From Pelecanus crispus (lineage: Eukaryota > Chordata > Aves > Pelecaniformes > Pelecanidae), in assembly GCF_030463565.1 (NCBI RefSeq), contig NC_134655.1, positions 2,244,372-2,308,371 of the forward strand: a DNA stretch of 64,000 nt. The letters run 5' to 3'. The notes below the pieces were generated by a model that was given only the letters and a program-made list of their open reading frames with translations, made no database searches and was not told the DNA's origin. The position numbers and the translations under genes were made by a program. This document shows positions 33,601-45,657 of the stretch, piece after piece (position 1 is the first letter of the stretch; each line of letters starts with the position of its first letter).

Positions 33601-36188
33601 CGTGCTGCCTCAGTTTTAACGTCTGAATAGTCTGGAAGAGTTGCCCGTAGGAGGCACGTTACCAGAAATCCAGTGTGATTTTCACAAAGGCATAGATCGC
33701 CACAGGCTTGCATGGATCAGGGAGAGATAATAAGAAGTATTTGGTGGAAGAGAGAAAGTGTGTCTTGCCACAAGCGTTCCTGAGGGTCCAGGACAAAGTG
33801 GAGCGTAGTGCAGTTGTTACTGAGGAGGTGGGTGAAAAGCCTCGCTAGAGGTGCTACCCACATTTCAGGGCTGACTTGGGTCCTTACCAGGTTGCTTTCC
33901 CAACAGTTTTGGTCCTAATAGCTTTGGAGTTTGGTCCAGATTCACTTTCCCGTTGGTGCCCAGGCACAGAGAAGGCAGAGAGAAGGCAATGCCCGCATCC
34001 TGTGGCAAAGAAAGGGAGGCAAGCACATCGCTAACCGTCCCTGTAGGCAAAGGCTGATGACGGATTTGGAAGCAGGATTATGGACGTCAGACCTTTGGCC
34101 ATCATTAGGAAAAGATAATATGTTAGCGTAGTCTCTGCATACCTTAATTGGGCTGGAAGCCAAACTGAAAGAGGGCCAGGAAGTCGGAGGATTCTGGATA
34201 GCACTGATGTTATTGAGGTGTTAACTCCTCAGTCGCCTTTCCCTCAAAGTTCACCTCCAGCAATGAATTCAGTGAAACTTTGTTTGACCTCCCAAGGCAC
34301 AAGAGGCACGGATCTGTTCTGCAGGCTGTAGGTGAAACCTTCTCTGGGATTTTTGCGGTCAAAATTAGGCAGAGTTGCGCTGAAGAGGCTGACTCTGATT
34401 CAGATCCAAACAATTTCATCTGCAATGCAGACAGAAGATTTTACAGCTGTGAAAGACATGCGGTACCTGAGGTGCTGAGTGAGGGCACTGCAGCTGCCCG
34501 GCCGAGCGACACCGCTCCGGTCAGGACTTCCCAGGTGCCCAAGTGCAAGGGAGCTCGCTCAGCCTATGCCAAACCTTAGCAAAGGAGCCCGAGTGCCCTC
34601 TCCTTCTCCGTTAGTAGCTGATTGCAACCGTTGGGTCGTTCTCGTCTGCACGCTGCCCAGCAGCTCGCCGAGGCTGCCGAGGTGTGCCACGGGTGCCAGA
34701 GGACGGCACTTAACCATAGCCATTAAATTCATCCAGATCGAGGGATGGTCTGCTTTAGATAACTCCTAACTTATTTGGCACTTTCAGTCCTCGTGGATGT
34801 TCAGCAGGGGGAAGAGACCATGCAAACATCGTCCCAATAATTTCCTGCCATATTATAAAACACAGCTTCAAAGTATTTTATGCATCTTTAAATGTCCTAA
34901 GACAGTTCTACAAGTATCATTAAATTCCCACTTTCTTTTGGCTTGTTACACAGCTTATGTTCAACTCCTTAAGAGTACCAGTTAGGGTATTTCTGCCTAA
35001 AACTTTTGATGCAGTAATTATTGTGCAGATGCCAACAGCTGGCACACATTTTGGGTAGGGAGCGGGTTGGTTAAAACCCAGCCCTTTAAAAAACAATCTG
35101 CAAAGAACTTTTTACACTAGCAACACCTTCTATCTTGCATGAAAAATTGAGTATCTTTTACCCCCTGACATTATCATCAGAAAGTTTTTAATATATGAGC
35201 AATCTGAATAACTTTTCAGGTATTGGAATAAACTCAGTCATTTCAGTGATTTAATACCGGAAAACTAATAAGATTCAAGGATAAAAGTTAGGTCCTGCCT
35301 GATCCCTTTGAAATTAAGGCAAGTTTGAAATCGAACATTTTTTTTGTTTCATTTTGCAACCACTTCTACAAAATAGAGTGTACTAGGACGGGCAATTCAC
35401 CTTGCTAACCTATACATTTCCAACGTGGCACGTATCGGTAGCTACGTCAAAAGCTTCAGGAGCTCCGACTCCTCCTGGTTTGCTGACGAGGATGCTCGCT
35501 GCGGGCAGCCGGGAAGGCTGTGGGCTCAGGGGTGCGCCGTCGCGAAGTCAGAGGCATTAGGGTACGCTCTTGCCTTTCTCTGAGGCAGTCAGTGCTGGGA
35601 AGTTGAGGATTGGATAGCTGCAAATATGGGCTGTTGATTGGTTCTAGTAAACCAAAAATGTGTCTCTTAATTGGTGTTATTCCTAAACATTTGCTTTACT
35701 GTGGGAAAATGTTATAAAAAGCAGAGAAGTCTTTTTTTAAGATTGTGATATATGAGCCTCCTGCCTGAAGCTGCCACATTCAAAACCAACTGGAAATCTC
35801 TTTACACGAATTCATCTATTTAAGGCAAGGAAAAAAAAATGTAAAGTATTTCTGAATACTCCCTGAACTTCTAAAAAACAGCGCCATACCCAAAAGAATA
35901 CTGAGAATACAAACCAGATTGTTGCAGGTTTCTGTTATAAGAACTTACTGCATTTTCTTTAAAAATTAAAAAAAATATATATTATCTGCACGCATGTCCC
36001 CATTGGTCTGCTAATATGTGTGAATCTAAATAAGAACGAGGTACATTCGAGTTATCTCTGTCCTTTCATACGTTCTCTGAATTGTTCATTTTATGATGAA
36101 GTATTTGTACAAAGCAATAGCTCGATCTACTTCAGTTTGAAGTAATATATCAAGTTGGGCTGAATATATAAGATTTAAGTTGCTAGTA

Positions 36189-36234
36189 GGTTTATGCACA
36201 AGGGCAAAAGAGGTTTATGCACAAGGACAAAAGG
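36189..36234. repeat. Tandem duplication, 2 x 23 bp
   Basis: GGTTTATGCACAAGGGCAAA AGA is followed directly by a second copy with one substitution (GGACAAAA for GGGCAAAA) and a changed last base. It is a small local duplication in putative intron 1. Confidence 0.85.
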
Positions 36235-37569
36235 TTTCCAACCACCAAAGGAGATTTCTTAGGTACAGTCAGTGGTAGTGATCTGTGTTTTTCTTAAGTT
36301 TGTCTTCCAAATTGCCAGCACAGTTTGAAGGAGGGTGAAAAGCTGCCCTCTGTCATATACATTCAGAGCTGAAACTTGGGTCTTTTGCTTCCAAAGACAT
36401 TCGCAAAGTATATGCAGCAAGGGTCACTTGATCATCAGCAAAGGACAGGATGAACGAAGAAGCTGCATTCAGTTTACATTGCAAAACAGTTTTGGGGGCA
36501 GCAACAGCAACCTGCATTTTTTACAACTACACAGGAAATTTCCAGGAGGCAGAGTCTGACTTTCAAAGTGAGTACGAGAAGGACACTGAAGCATAGCCCT
36601 ACCAAACTTCACATGCTTAGTTTGATATTTCCTCTGATCAGCCTTGCTCCACCTTTCCTTTTTTCTCTAACCCAGCCTGATGTCACTGGAATGGGAATTG
36701 CAAGTGGAAGTAATTAAAAGATGTTTGGAATATCTAAACAACAGCTAGGAACAAAATAGATCTGTCCCTAGTGTTTTGCCTCAGAAAGCAGCTCAGATGA
36801 CTGACAGCACATGAAGGCTTCAGAGAGCCGATCAAGACATTGCTCTTCCTCCAGCCCTCACCTTCAGGCAGAGCATCCAACTGTACCCAGTCACAACGAC
36901 CAAAAAAAAATTGGCTACCTAAATAAGCCGGCATAAAATGTGTGTAATAGAGAACTGATCTCCTCACCAAGCTAGGCACTTCTTTAATTTGTCTTTTTAG
37001 GGCCACAGAGAAAGTAGTGGAAGCTGCCAAAATCAACCAGCCAAGGTTATTATCTGGAAATGGCATTTAATATAAGCGCATGCTTGAAGCTTGCCCCAGG
37101 GAGCAGAACTTTAGCAGCAGAGAGCTTGCAGTCATCAGAAGCGCGGTAAGATTAGAACAAACCATGTGAAGCAAGGTTTTCTGTATGAGAGGTGTGACCT
37201 TAGAGACTTGTGCAGGAGCCACTTCCTCAAGCGGGGAAGGAGGAAGGTTCAGAGAAGGTAGGGAGCCTGATCTCATGAGGCTGGGATGAGCAGAACTGAT
37301 GGCTGCCCATTTTGTGCAAATTCCTCGCTGCCCGAGCGCTGAACACGCTGGCGTGGGGAACCCCAGCCCCCCTGCAACCAGCTATTAACACAACTTCGGA
37401 ACTGAACTAGGCAAATCTTGTGATTGCTTTTACAAGCTGATCGTATCTCCCGCATTCGCCAATAACTAGAATACAAAACAGGAAAGAATCTCTTGGAGCA
37501 AGTCCAGTCCCCACTTCACAGAGCTGAATCTGCTGCGACGGTGCTTTTCCTTGCCGTAGCTGAGACAGA

Positions 37570-37595
37570 GCTTGCAGCACACGCTTGCAGCACAC
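37570..37595. repeat. Exact tandem duplication, 2 x 13 bp
   Basis: GCTTGCAGCACAC occurs twice head to tail without mismatch and is followed by GCAGCC. It is a minor local duplication. Confidence 0.85.
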
Positions 37596-37886
37596 GCAGC
37601 CGTCGCTGGCATTGCGCTGTATGCACCCCAGTGACCGCCTCAGCTCTGTGCTTTCAAAGGCTTTGGAAATGTAAGCAGCGAATTCACATCCTAAGGGCAG
37701 CTGAGCTACTGCCCTGCGCAAACACTGTTAGCTTGTATTAGGCTGTTACTAACAGTGTAATACAGCTATGCACGCTGATGGATAGCGAGTAAGTCTGTGG
37801 ACTGCTTTTGAGGCAGTCCAACACCCTCATCTCCAAGTCCTCGGCTTAGTCCGTCTTTACAGCACATACTTTTTGCCCTCACTACA

Positions 37887-37930
37887 TCCTACCTCCCTCT
37901 CCTACTCCCCCCTCCCCCCCCCCCTTTCCT
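37887..37930 (+). repeat. Polypyrimidine tract with C11 run
   Basis: A CT-rich stretch culminates in six C, one T and then eleven C (37914-37924), followed by TTTCCT. Such a tract can adopt triplex or i-motif/G-rich structures and is prone to length error. It does not precede a recognised exon. Confidence 0.8.
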
Positions 37931-40900
37931 GGATGTCTCCTAAACTCCCCTCAGGGCTCAGGATTCCTTGAATTTTTACATTAGAAAAAGCCAAGAGGAA
38001 TTTCTCAGCCTTTCCATAACAGGAGTCTGCACAGTCTCTCTTCCCTGTACCAAAATGAAATTTGCCTTTAAAATTGTGCCTGGTGCAGAGATTTTGGCAA
38101 GCCGAAGTGGGATTGCCTGAGACCTGCAGCTGAATCTCTTGCTTTCTGCAAGCAGATGCACCAAGTCTTCCTGCTGTAGTGAATTTCACACGAAGCAATT
38201 CTCGCAAGCCTTCCCCCCCGACATCTAGAAATGCAGGAGTCACAGCTAATGCGTGGTGTGCGCGTAACCAGTGTTCAGCACTTTTGCTGCGGCTCTAAGC
38301 AGTAGAACTTTTAGCACTGAGGAGTCCTTGACATTACCGAGCAAGAAGGGAAGAACCTCGTCTAACCCTTCAAACGATGAAAGGCTGAACGAGCCAGTCT
38401 TCCTTTGTGCCCTGCAGGGAATGGCAAAAGCATATGGTCCCCAAGATTTCAAAATTCAGCCAAAAACTAAACTCAGGCCCAGAATGTAAAGGAAATATAG
38501 GGACCAACCTTCTATTTTCAGATCACTTGCCTTTGTCTTCTGGATTTCCACATAGGTTTCCTTAGATCTTCCTGTGTTTTTCTGAACTGTGGGAACATGA
38601 TTGCCAAGGAAGTAGAGAGGGGAGTTTTCAGCCCTGCTGGGATTGTTCTTGATTTGAGGGTCAAGGAAGCTTGACCTAGTCATTACCTGTTCCATTTTTC
38701 ACAAAATCTCCATGAAGCTCAAACACCTCAGCCAAAATGTTTGCTTCCTTAGAGCCCGCAGCTCAGAAATTGCACACCTTGAATTCTTCCTTACAGATAC
38801 GCTAAGGTCAGTTTGCAGGAAAAGCTCTGACCACCATGGGGCTACTTTGCCTGTTCCTCTGTAGCTGTGAGTAAAATGGGACTGCTCATAGGGATACTCC
38901 ACACAAATACACAGAGGCAGCTACTCTGTAAGGCATTCATCCTGTTTGCCCTTAACTCATACCTCATTAACTGAAATCAGTGCTGAATACAATAATTTAG
39001 GAGTTAAAGCAATTTCCCCCCGTCCCCACAAGCCTGCAGCGGGCGGCGTGAGCGTGGGGCCTCCCAGGATCCCAGTCCTGATCCTCGATTCCCTCGCAGC
39101 TACTGAGAAGGGCTCGCTTTGGCCCTCTGTAGCCATAGGGATCATCCCTGAAAGCTGACACTGAGCCTGGACTTCCCCAGCTTTTGGGTTGGGTTGTGCG
39201 GGGGTCGGTGGTTGAGACCTTTAATGTACAGGTGCCTACTGCAGTGCGTCCTCCAGGAGCTATAAAACGTGTTTTTCCCCTCTGCTTCTTCACTCGTTCT
39301 TCCAGCTGCCTGAAGCCGGCTCCCCGAGGGGCCGTAACACATGCCCACACAGTAGCATTTGGAAAACCCTTCTTGTGGGCACTCCTAATTACAATCCGCC
39401 TTCATACAGGAAATGGCTGTTGGAAGAGATTGCCCAGAACCCTTAACAGGAAGACATATGTGACTGCATTTGAAAGGAGGGAAGTGAAGCACTGTGGATT
39501 ATCAGTTGCAAACCTCAAGGTCTCTGTCTTTACTTGCAGAAAAATAAATCCCACAGGTGCCGTGTCGTCCAGCGCTGGGTCACTAGGTACATCCCCCGCC
39601 TCCACTTAGGGAAGGGTACCCCCTCCATTCACTGCCGCTTCACTCCTGAACTAATATTATCATTGCTAGTTTGCTAAAATAAGGGAAAGGACTTCATGAG
39701 CATCCACTACTTAAATGCGCAAATATTACTTTGCTCCTTAACCCACAAGGAATAGCGAAAGAAATAATAACGCAGTGCCCAGGCGCGGGGAGAAACGCTT
39801 TTCCCAGATCTCCTTCTGGGTGTATATGAGCAAGGAAGTTGTATCAGCTCTTGCTGCATGACACAGCAGGACAGAGCTAAACAGCAAATTTGGCTAGTTA
39901 AAAGGGGTTTGTACTGTTACAATTAAAGGATGATTCAAGTGAGATAAACCAAGTCTTGTGTGTGATGTATTTATAGGTTTGGAATTGCTCCGGGGTTTCT
40001 AGGCTGTGCTCGCATTTGGACTGTTTTCTCATGGCTTTCCCCCCAAGTCAAATAAACACAGGTGGCTTCATTTTCTGGGTCAATTTGGGCAATATCACCC
40101 TGCCCTAACGAAAGCGAAGTGCAGGTCAAAACAAAGACTCGGTATGGCACAAGTCCTGGGATGAAGGAACTGTCTGGGCAAGGTGAGCTCAGGAAGACAG
40201 CAGGCTGCTGAGCTGGGTATGTCGAAGTTTCGCCCCATCTGGCTCCAGACAGTATTGTACACTGCAATCCCCATCAGGAAATTCTGTCATTACATTTGAA
40301 GGAGGGTGTATACAAGGCTGGTTTCTTCTTCTTCCTATTACGGAGACATGGGATTATCTGGGGATACTGTCTGATCTACAGACTTTTCAACCAGAAAGAC
40401 CAGTAGAGTTGGTTATTTATATGCCTTGGTTCATATCAAAAGAGCACTGTTAGACTAAAAAGAGGAGCTAGAAAGAACCCTAAAAGAAATTTGGGGTTTC
40501 GCAATATATTAATTGGACTATGAACTTTATACCAAGGATAAAAATATGTGGTATAAATTAGCCATGTACTTTGCCTTTTTTATTGTTGTCTACTTTGCAT
40601 TTGAAATGTAATGTGCAGACCTCCACACCATTATTAATTTAATTTAATACATCATGAAGTAGTGTGCCTTCTTCTGGTTACTGAAGTTGATCTCTATTGA
40701 ATTTTGAGCGTAACTGTGGTTGTTATACTGTTATTAACATTACATTACTAACCTTCTTTTCCTAATGTACTATCCAGCATGTCAGAGCTGGTATACAATA
40801 CCATCTGGGGCAGGCAGCCACAAACAGGCACTACGACATAACACAAGTCTACAAGCGCAGACTAATGCTCCCTAGAGAAAGGCTCTCCTTTTCCCATGCC

Positions 40901-43900
40901 AAGAATATGTGCACAATTTGTTTTAACATTCTTCATGACAGTATCTTCAGCTTTCTGGAGAGCTGCTGGCAGAAGGACAAAAGAAGAGGAAAGGAGACAG
41001 TTTTGTCTGGGTATAAATCTCAGTTTTCATTTGCCAAACCTGTCCTGCACTTTGGAGAAAATCAGGGCAGTAAAGCTGAAAATGCTGTGCTCAAAGTAGG
41101 ATTAGTGGAAAAGCTAAAACTGAGCTAGTTTTGATTTCCACGGAGTAGAGTTTGCATAGCTGCCATTCAAGGCCATTTGCTCCTCCACTGTACAATACCA
41201 CAGCATCACTGTACTTTAAAACATTAATGTGGACTTTTAAATGCTACAGGGATTTGTGTCTGGCATTGAGCAATGCAACTCTGACATTCTGCCTTTCTGT
41301 CTGCCTATGCCCGGGACGTATCTCAGTCTGACCACTCGCCCTAAAAATCTTGGTCTCAACATCTTCCTGATTTAACTGAAATTTTTATATAAAAACCTTG
41401 TTTTCAAGATGGTTTACATTAAAAAGATAAAGGTGTCTTTCAGAAACAGGCAGCTATTGCTTGGGAAAACAGGAATAATCACTGTAAGATAAATGACTGG
41501 GTAGAATCAGTTTGGCCAGAAATACGAGACACAAGGATGACAGCATGAATCTCGTACCACCATAAATCAGATCCATTTGTAAACACAACTAGTTGGTCCA
41601 GGGTCTGCAAGTGCCTTAGGTAGCTCGCGTTGGCTGTGCAGTACTGCGGAATGTCCTTTAGGGGCTGGTTTGCCGCATAAAAAAAAGCCACTAAAGATTT
41701 TCTCCTTGCGCAGAGAGGGGATAGAGGGATGTGCATTCAAACAGCAGCAGTGCTGTCGCTACCCTTCCTCCTCCTCCTTCTTTCCTGGGTCACACCTAGC
41801 GCGACCACACTCCGTAACTGATAAGGTAGGAATCACCTTATCGATGAACTAGGCCTTCTCCTGAACAAAAGGTCAAGTGTTATCTTTAATCCAGAGTCCA
41901 GTGCTTGACAATCTGCGTGAGGGAAATACTGAAGGCTTTATTGTACAACTCTGGGATTGTTATTACAGGTTCTGGCCATTTCTGATACAGTGGTTAAACT
42001 CTTTCTATGCATTTCTTTCGCATCCTTGGAGAAGCAATGATCGTTACTATTGACATCATTAAAGCCATCACCATTACGGTTCAGGATAAACGCTTCACCT
42101 TGGCGAATCAGGTAGCTAATGCTTTGCAGGGCCATTGTTTCATTGGTTTGGGCTACTGATTCTTTAATTCCCAGCTGGACCAATATACCTGGTCTTGTCT
42201 GGTGTCACCATACGCAGCCGCCTTAAATTTAGAGCTAGGCTAACCAGACGTAAAAAGAGACAGTGAAAGGGGTTAAAGAGCATCGTTATGAGAGCCCAGA
42301 ACAGCCTAATTCTTTTAGTCATCTTTCCTGTTTTAAAATCTTTCTGCTTATCTAGGTTCTGGTCTTGACATCTGCTGGTAGTGAAAGCAAAGTAGTGACA
42401 TTGGGCATGGCGGGATGTAAGGAGGGTATCTCATACGCTGATCTGCTTGCAGTGTATACGATAAAGGAATTGAGAGGAATTCTCAGCATACGTAGGGCAA
42501 AGGTCTCTTGTGCTCTTTCATTTAACGGTCGAAGTGATGTTTTTTTAGTGTACATTGTACTGTTAGCCTTTGAAAGGCTGCCTTTTTGTTTTGATTCTAT
42601 ATTGTTCTAAGTTAAATAGTAGGAAAAGAGAAATCTCTGCCACCATAACATTCTCTTATAGGTCTATTCATTATAGATCCGAAGAGGAAACTGAGAGTTC
42701 CCCTGGACAATGGTCTGATATACAAACGAGCATACATTAACTTTCTGTGCTTGTATAGCTCATTTTGGCTGCATTTCCTTTGCATTCTTAGGAACATGGA
42801 TTCAGGCATAATTTGGTTTGATGTCTTCCTCTGCCTTGAACTGCTGTCTTGTTAGACACACTGCACGTCAAGCAGCCTCTCGGCAGCAGAGGCCTGAAGT
42901 GGAAATGCCTCGGGCAGAGGTGGTGGTGCGCTGAGGAGCACTTTTGGAGTGAGTGGGAGGGCCAGGAGCAGAGGAGACCAGGCCAGGTCTGCGGGGTTTC
43001 GGCTGAACTGGGTGGGGGATGCCGGGATGGCTGCTGACCAGATGCCGTGCTCCAAACCAACAAGGATGTCAGGTGGGTTGGACATAAGCCATGATGTTTA
43101 AGTAGCTCAACTTTGGTCCCCTGTCCTTTGACAAACACCTTAGGGGAGCTCACTTGGGGAACATCTGCCGTGGCTTTGGCAGCACTAACTCCAGAACAGG
43201 AGCTGCAGCAGGGTATGATAGAGGAACGCCCAGAATCTCTGGATGGGAAATGGCTGATGCAATTACAGCTGCGTTCACTGCACTAATCAGCGTGGACACT
43301 TTGCTCAGGACCACAGCTCAGCTGCTGCCCGAACTGCACTCTTCAGTTTGTAGGGACCCGCTCAGACCTCTAGCGCTTTGGGCGCTTTGGCATTGCATTC
43401 CTCTCTGCAGCACAGGTACGTTTTCTGCTTTTGTGCCCCTGCTCTTCTTCTGTAAATCAGGGAGACTGGCGCTTCCCTTCCTCCCCGGAGGGATGGGGCG
43501 ATAAATGTTTTGAAGAGAAAAAGCAGCTCAGGAACTGCAGTAAATTTACTTCACCTTTCACTTCCATCACCAGAGAAAAAGCCATTTGAAGCTACAAAGA
43601 TACTGAGGCATTTAAGGTTGTAAGGATTAGGATGGGGATACCATGACAGGCTTGGCCTGAGCTGCCAGAAATGAATCTCTCTCCTGTCCTCCAGACAGAC
43701 TCCTATAGAACTTGGGTTTGGCTGTTGCTCTTTTGCACTGACATGTCGTGCTCTCGCTTACTTTGCATGGGAACGGAGCCAAGCAGATGAAAAAGATTAG
43801 AGACTAGATCAGTCATTGTTACCCTGCCTTCTGTAAACAGCTTCGCGCAGTCTGAAGAGTGTGACGCCTGCTTCTGAAATGCTGCCTGTCCCATCCAAAA

Positions 43901-44107
43901 GGTGTGTCTAACACACCACTCCCTGCTAATGCTGGCTTGCAGAGCCTGCTTACATGTCCTGGGTACCAGCAGGCGCACGGCAGTGATGCACAGGGCTTGC
44001 AAGGCTACAGTTTTTCTTGAATTTCTTTTAACGCCGTACCTCCCTCAGCCTCCTGGCCCACATATATGCGGTAGGTTGCTAGTTTCCTCGGGGGAATAAT
44101 GAACAGC

Positions 44108-44120
44108 CACACACACACAC
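44108..44120 (+). repeat. Short (CA)n tract
   Basis: About six CA units followed by GCATGCG. Short, low-information microsatellite. Confidence 0.7.
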
Positions 44121-44845
44121 GCATGCGTAGGTGCAAATGGATGCAGTGTCACTCCAATTGCAACTATATTCCAAAAAGCCTCTTGGTTTTCATTCTGACT
44201 GTGTCTTCTGGCACAGAGAAATTTGCAAAGCTAATTTTCAGCTCCCGTCTAATGGATTCCCCTGCTGAGTGTCTGTTACAGTTAAAGGATTCCAGACTGA
44301 GAGTTTGTTCTCGTCTCCCCTGTGCGCATCTATGTTGGAGGTACTTCTCGGAGAGCTGGTTAATGAGCCTGGAGTGCGACTGAGTGTTTGCGCTGACGTT
44401 CAGGAGGAGTTTCCCCTCCGTGGAGGAAGGCAGCCCTCACACCCTTATAGCCCATTTGTTTTCCTACTGCTTTCACCCGAGTAGAAATAAGGTGATTACA
44501 GGTATCAGACCGCGCAAGGGAATATGGGATTTATCAAAGTTGAGAAGCAAAAGGAGAAATCCCCTTTGCTAGGAGCTCACTTGTTCTGGAACTTGCAAGC
44601 TTTCTGGCAGAAGGAAATAGCTGCAGTTCAGCAGCATGCTGCAAGGGTTCAAAATACACCGTTGCACTCCATTTCCTCCTTGCCCCACGTGCTTGCCCCG
44701 CTGGCCACCCTCAGAGGAGAGGGCACTGCCGTCCCCACCAGATATTCACTAGTGCTGGCTCTTTCCAGCTCCCGTGGAAACTGAAGAGAGCCTTTCCCCG
44801 GATGATCCCGCAGCTCAGCACAGAACTGGGAGCTAATTTACTTGA

Positions 44846-45044
44846 GCTCTGATTCCTGCAGTGCTGCAGGCTTCCTGTATGACCTGATGTAAGACACTTA
44901 TCTTACCCGCCTTCAGTTTCCAGCAGCACATAATAGCAATTACTTACCAACCTCACAAACATGTTGCAAGGTTAAATCCCTCTGTAAGCCACCTCGCAAC
45001 TAATCTTAGAAATGCAGACTATTATTATTATTATTATTATTATT
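44846..45044 (+). mobile_element. MIR-type SINE with expanded (ATT)8 tail
   Basis: The sense order of MIR is visible over about 200 bp: GAGCTCTGATTCCTGC, TATGACCTGATG (TGTGACCTTGG), ACACTTATCTTACCC, CTTCAGTTTCC, AATAGCAATTACTTACC, AACCTCACAAACATGTTGCA, AGGTTAAAT and TCTTAGAAATGCAGAC. It runs straight into eight exact ATT units (45021-45044), the usual site of the family's short 3'-terminal tandem. This is the most complete MIR of the window. Confidence 0.78.
45021..45044 (+). repeat. (ATT)8 microsatellite
   Basis: Eight uninterrupted ATT units at the 3' end of the MIR. Perfect units in an otherwise diverged element show that the tail is still turning over by slippage. Confidence 0.95.
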
Positions 45045-45586
45045 GCCATTTTGGCACTGTCCTCTCTCAGCCATGGATGTTTTGCTATGACATCTGCACC
45101 TAGCCAAACCTGCAGCTACAGTTTTAAGTATCAGTTTCCACAAAAGATTTTCTCATTTTTGGGCACAGTATACTGGATCTTTGCCCACAAAGGCCCTCAG
45201 AGGGTGGGCATAGCCATGCAGAAACCAAAAGATGAATGGGACACACACAGACAAACAAGACGACCCATTTCACGCATTTCTCATACCTGGAGACCAAACC
45301 TCTAATGCTTATTTCAATATTTGTTAAGATTTTAAGATTTTTAAGATTGTTAATATTTGTCTTGAGGAAGGGTGGGAAGAAGGACAAAAAGACACTTTGT
45401 TCCTCTTTGGAAAGCATTTTGGTTTTCCCTCCCAAGCAGCCGACCAGGCAGATCTTTAAGTATTTACGTACACATTTCTGCCTCCATCAGGTACAAAGAC
45501 ATCTCTGCTGGGGCATCTTGGTAGGACAGAAGCCAACAGGACAAAAGGGGCCCAGGGGGGTCAGCGTTGGACCTGGGCGCTGTGCA

Positions 45587-45657
45587 GGGTCAGGATTAGG
45601 GTCCGGGTTAGGGTTAGGATGAGGGTTCGGGTTAGGGTTAGGATGAGGGTTAGGAGG
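45587..45657 (+). repeat. Degenerate interstitial telomeric repeat
   Basis: A 70-bp array of TTAGGG-type units and variants (ATTAGGG, GGGTTAGGG, GGATGAGGG, TTCGGG). Inside it a 24-bp unit starting CGGGTTAGGGTTAGGATGAG is repeated exactly at 45604-45627 and 45628-45651, so the array grew by duplication of a variant unit. It is in putative intron 1, away from any recognised transposon. Interstitial telomeric sequences are common in bird chromosomes. Confidence 0.85.

Larger units (their letters stand above)
32700..44845. other. Putative intron 1, first part; no exon recognised
   Basis: About 12 kb of mostly AT-rich DNA after the CpG island. Apart from the CpG-rich patch at 33404-33600, weaker GC patches lie near 34480-34690 and 35455-35560. 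It also contains the small repeats listed separately. The frame at 42365-42610 follows a fair acceptor-like CTTTCTGCTTATCTAG, but its product resembles no family, so I do not call an exon. Confidence 0.5.

Noticed and set aside
33207-33713. 168-codon cysteine-rich minus-strand frame
   Set aside because: Cysteines are scattered without a spacing pattern; the length is explained by the CpG-rich patch it crosses.
42344-42500. Possible second exon after the acceptor-like CTTTCTGCTTATCTAG
   Set aside because: The translated product resembles no protein family and there is no strong donor at its end; acceptor-like strings are frequent.
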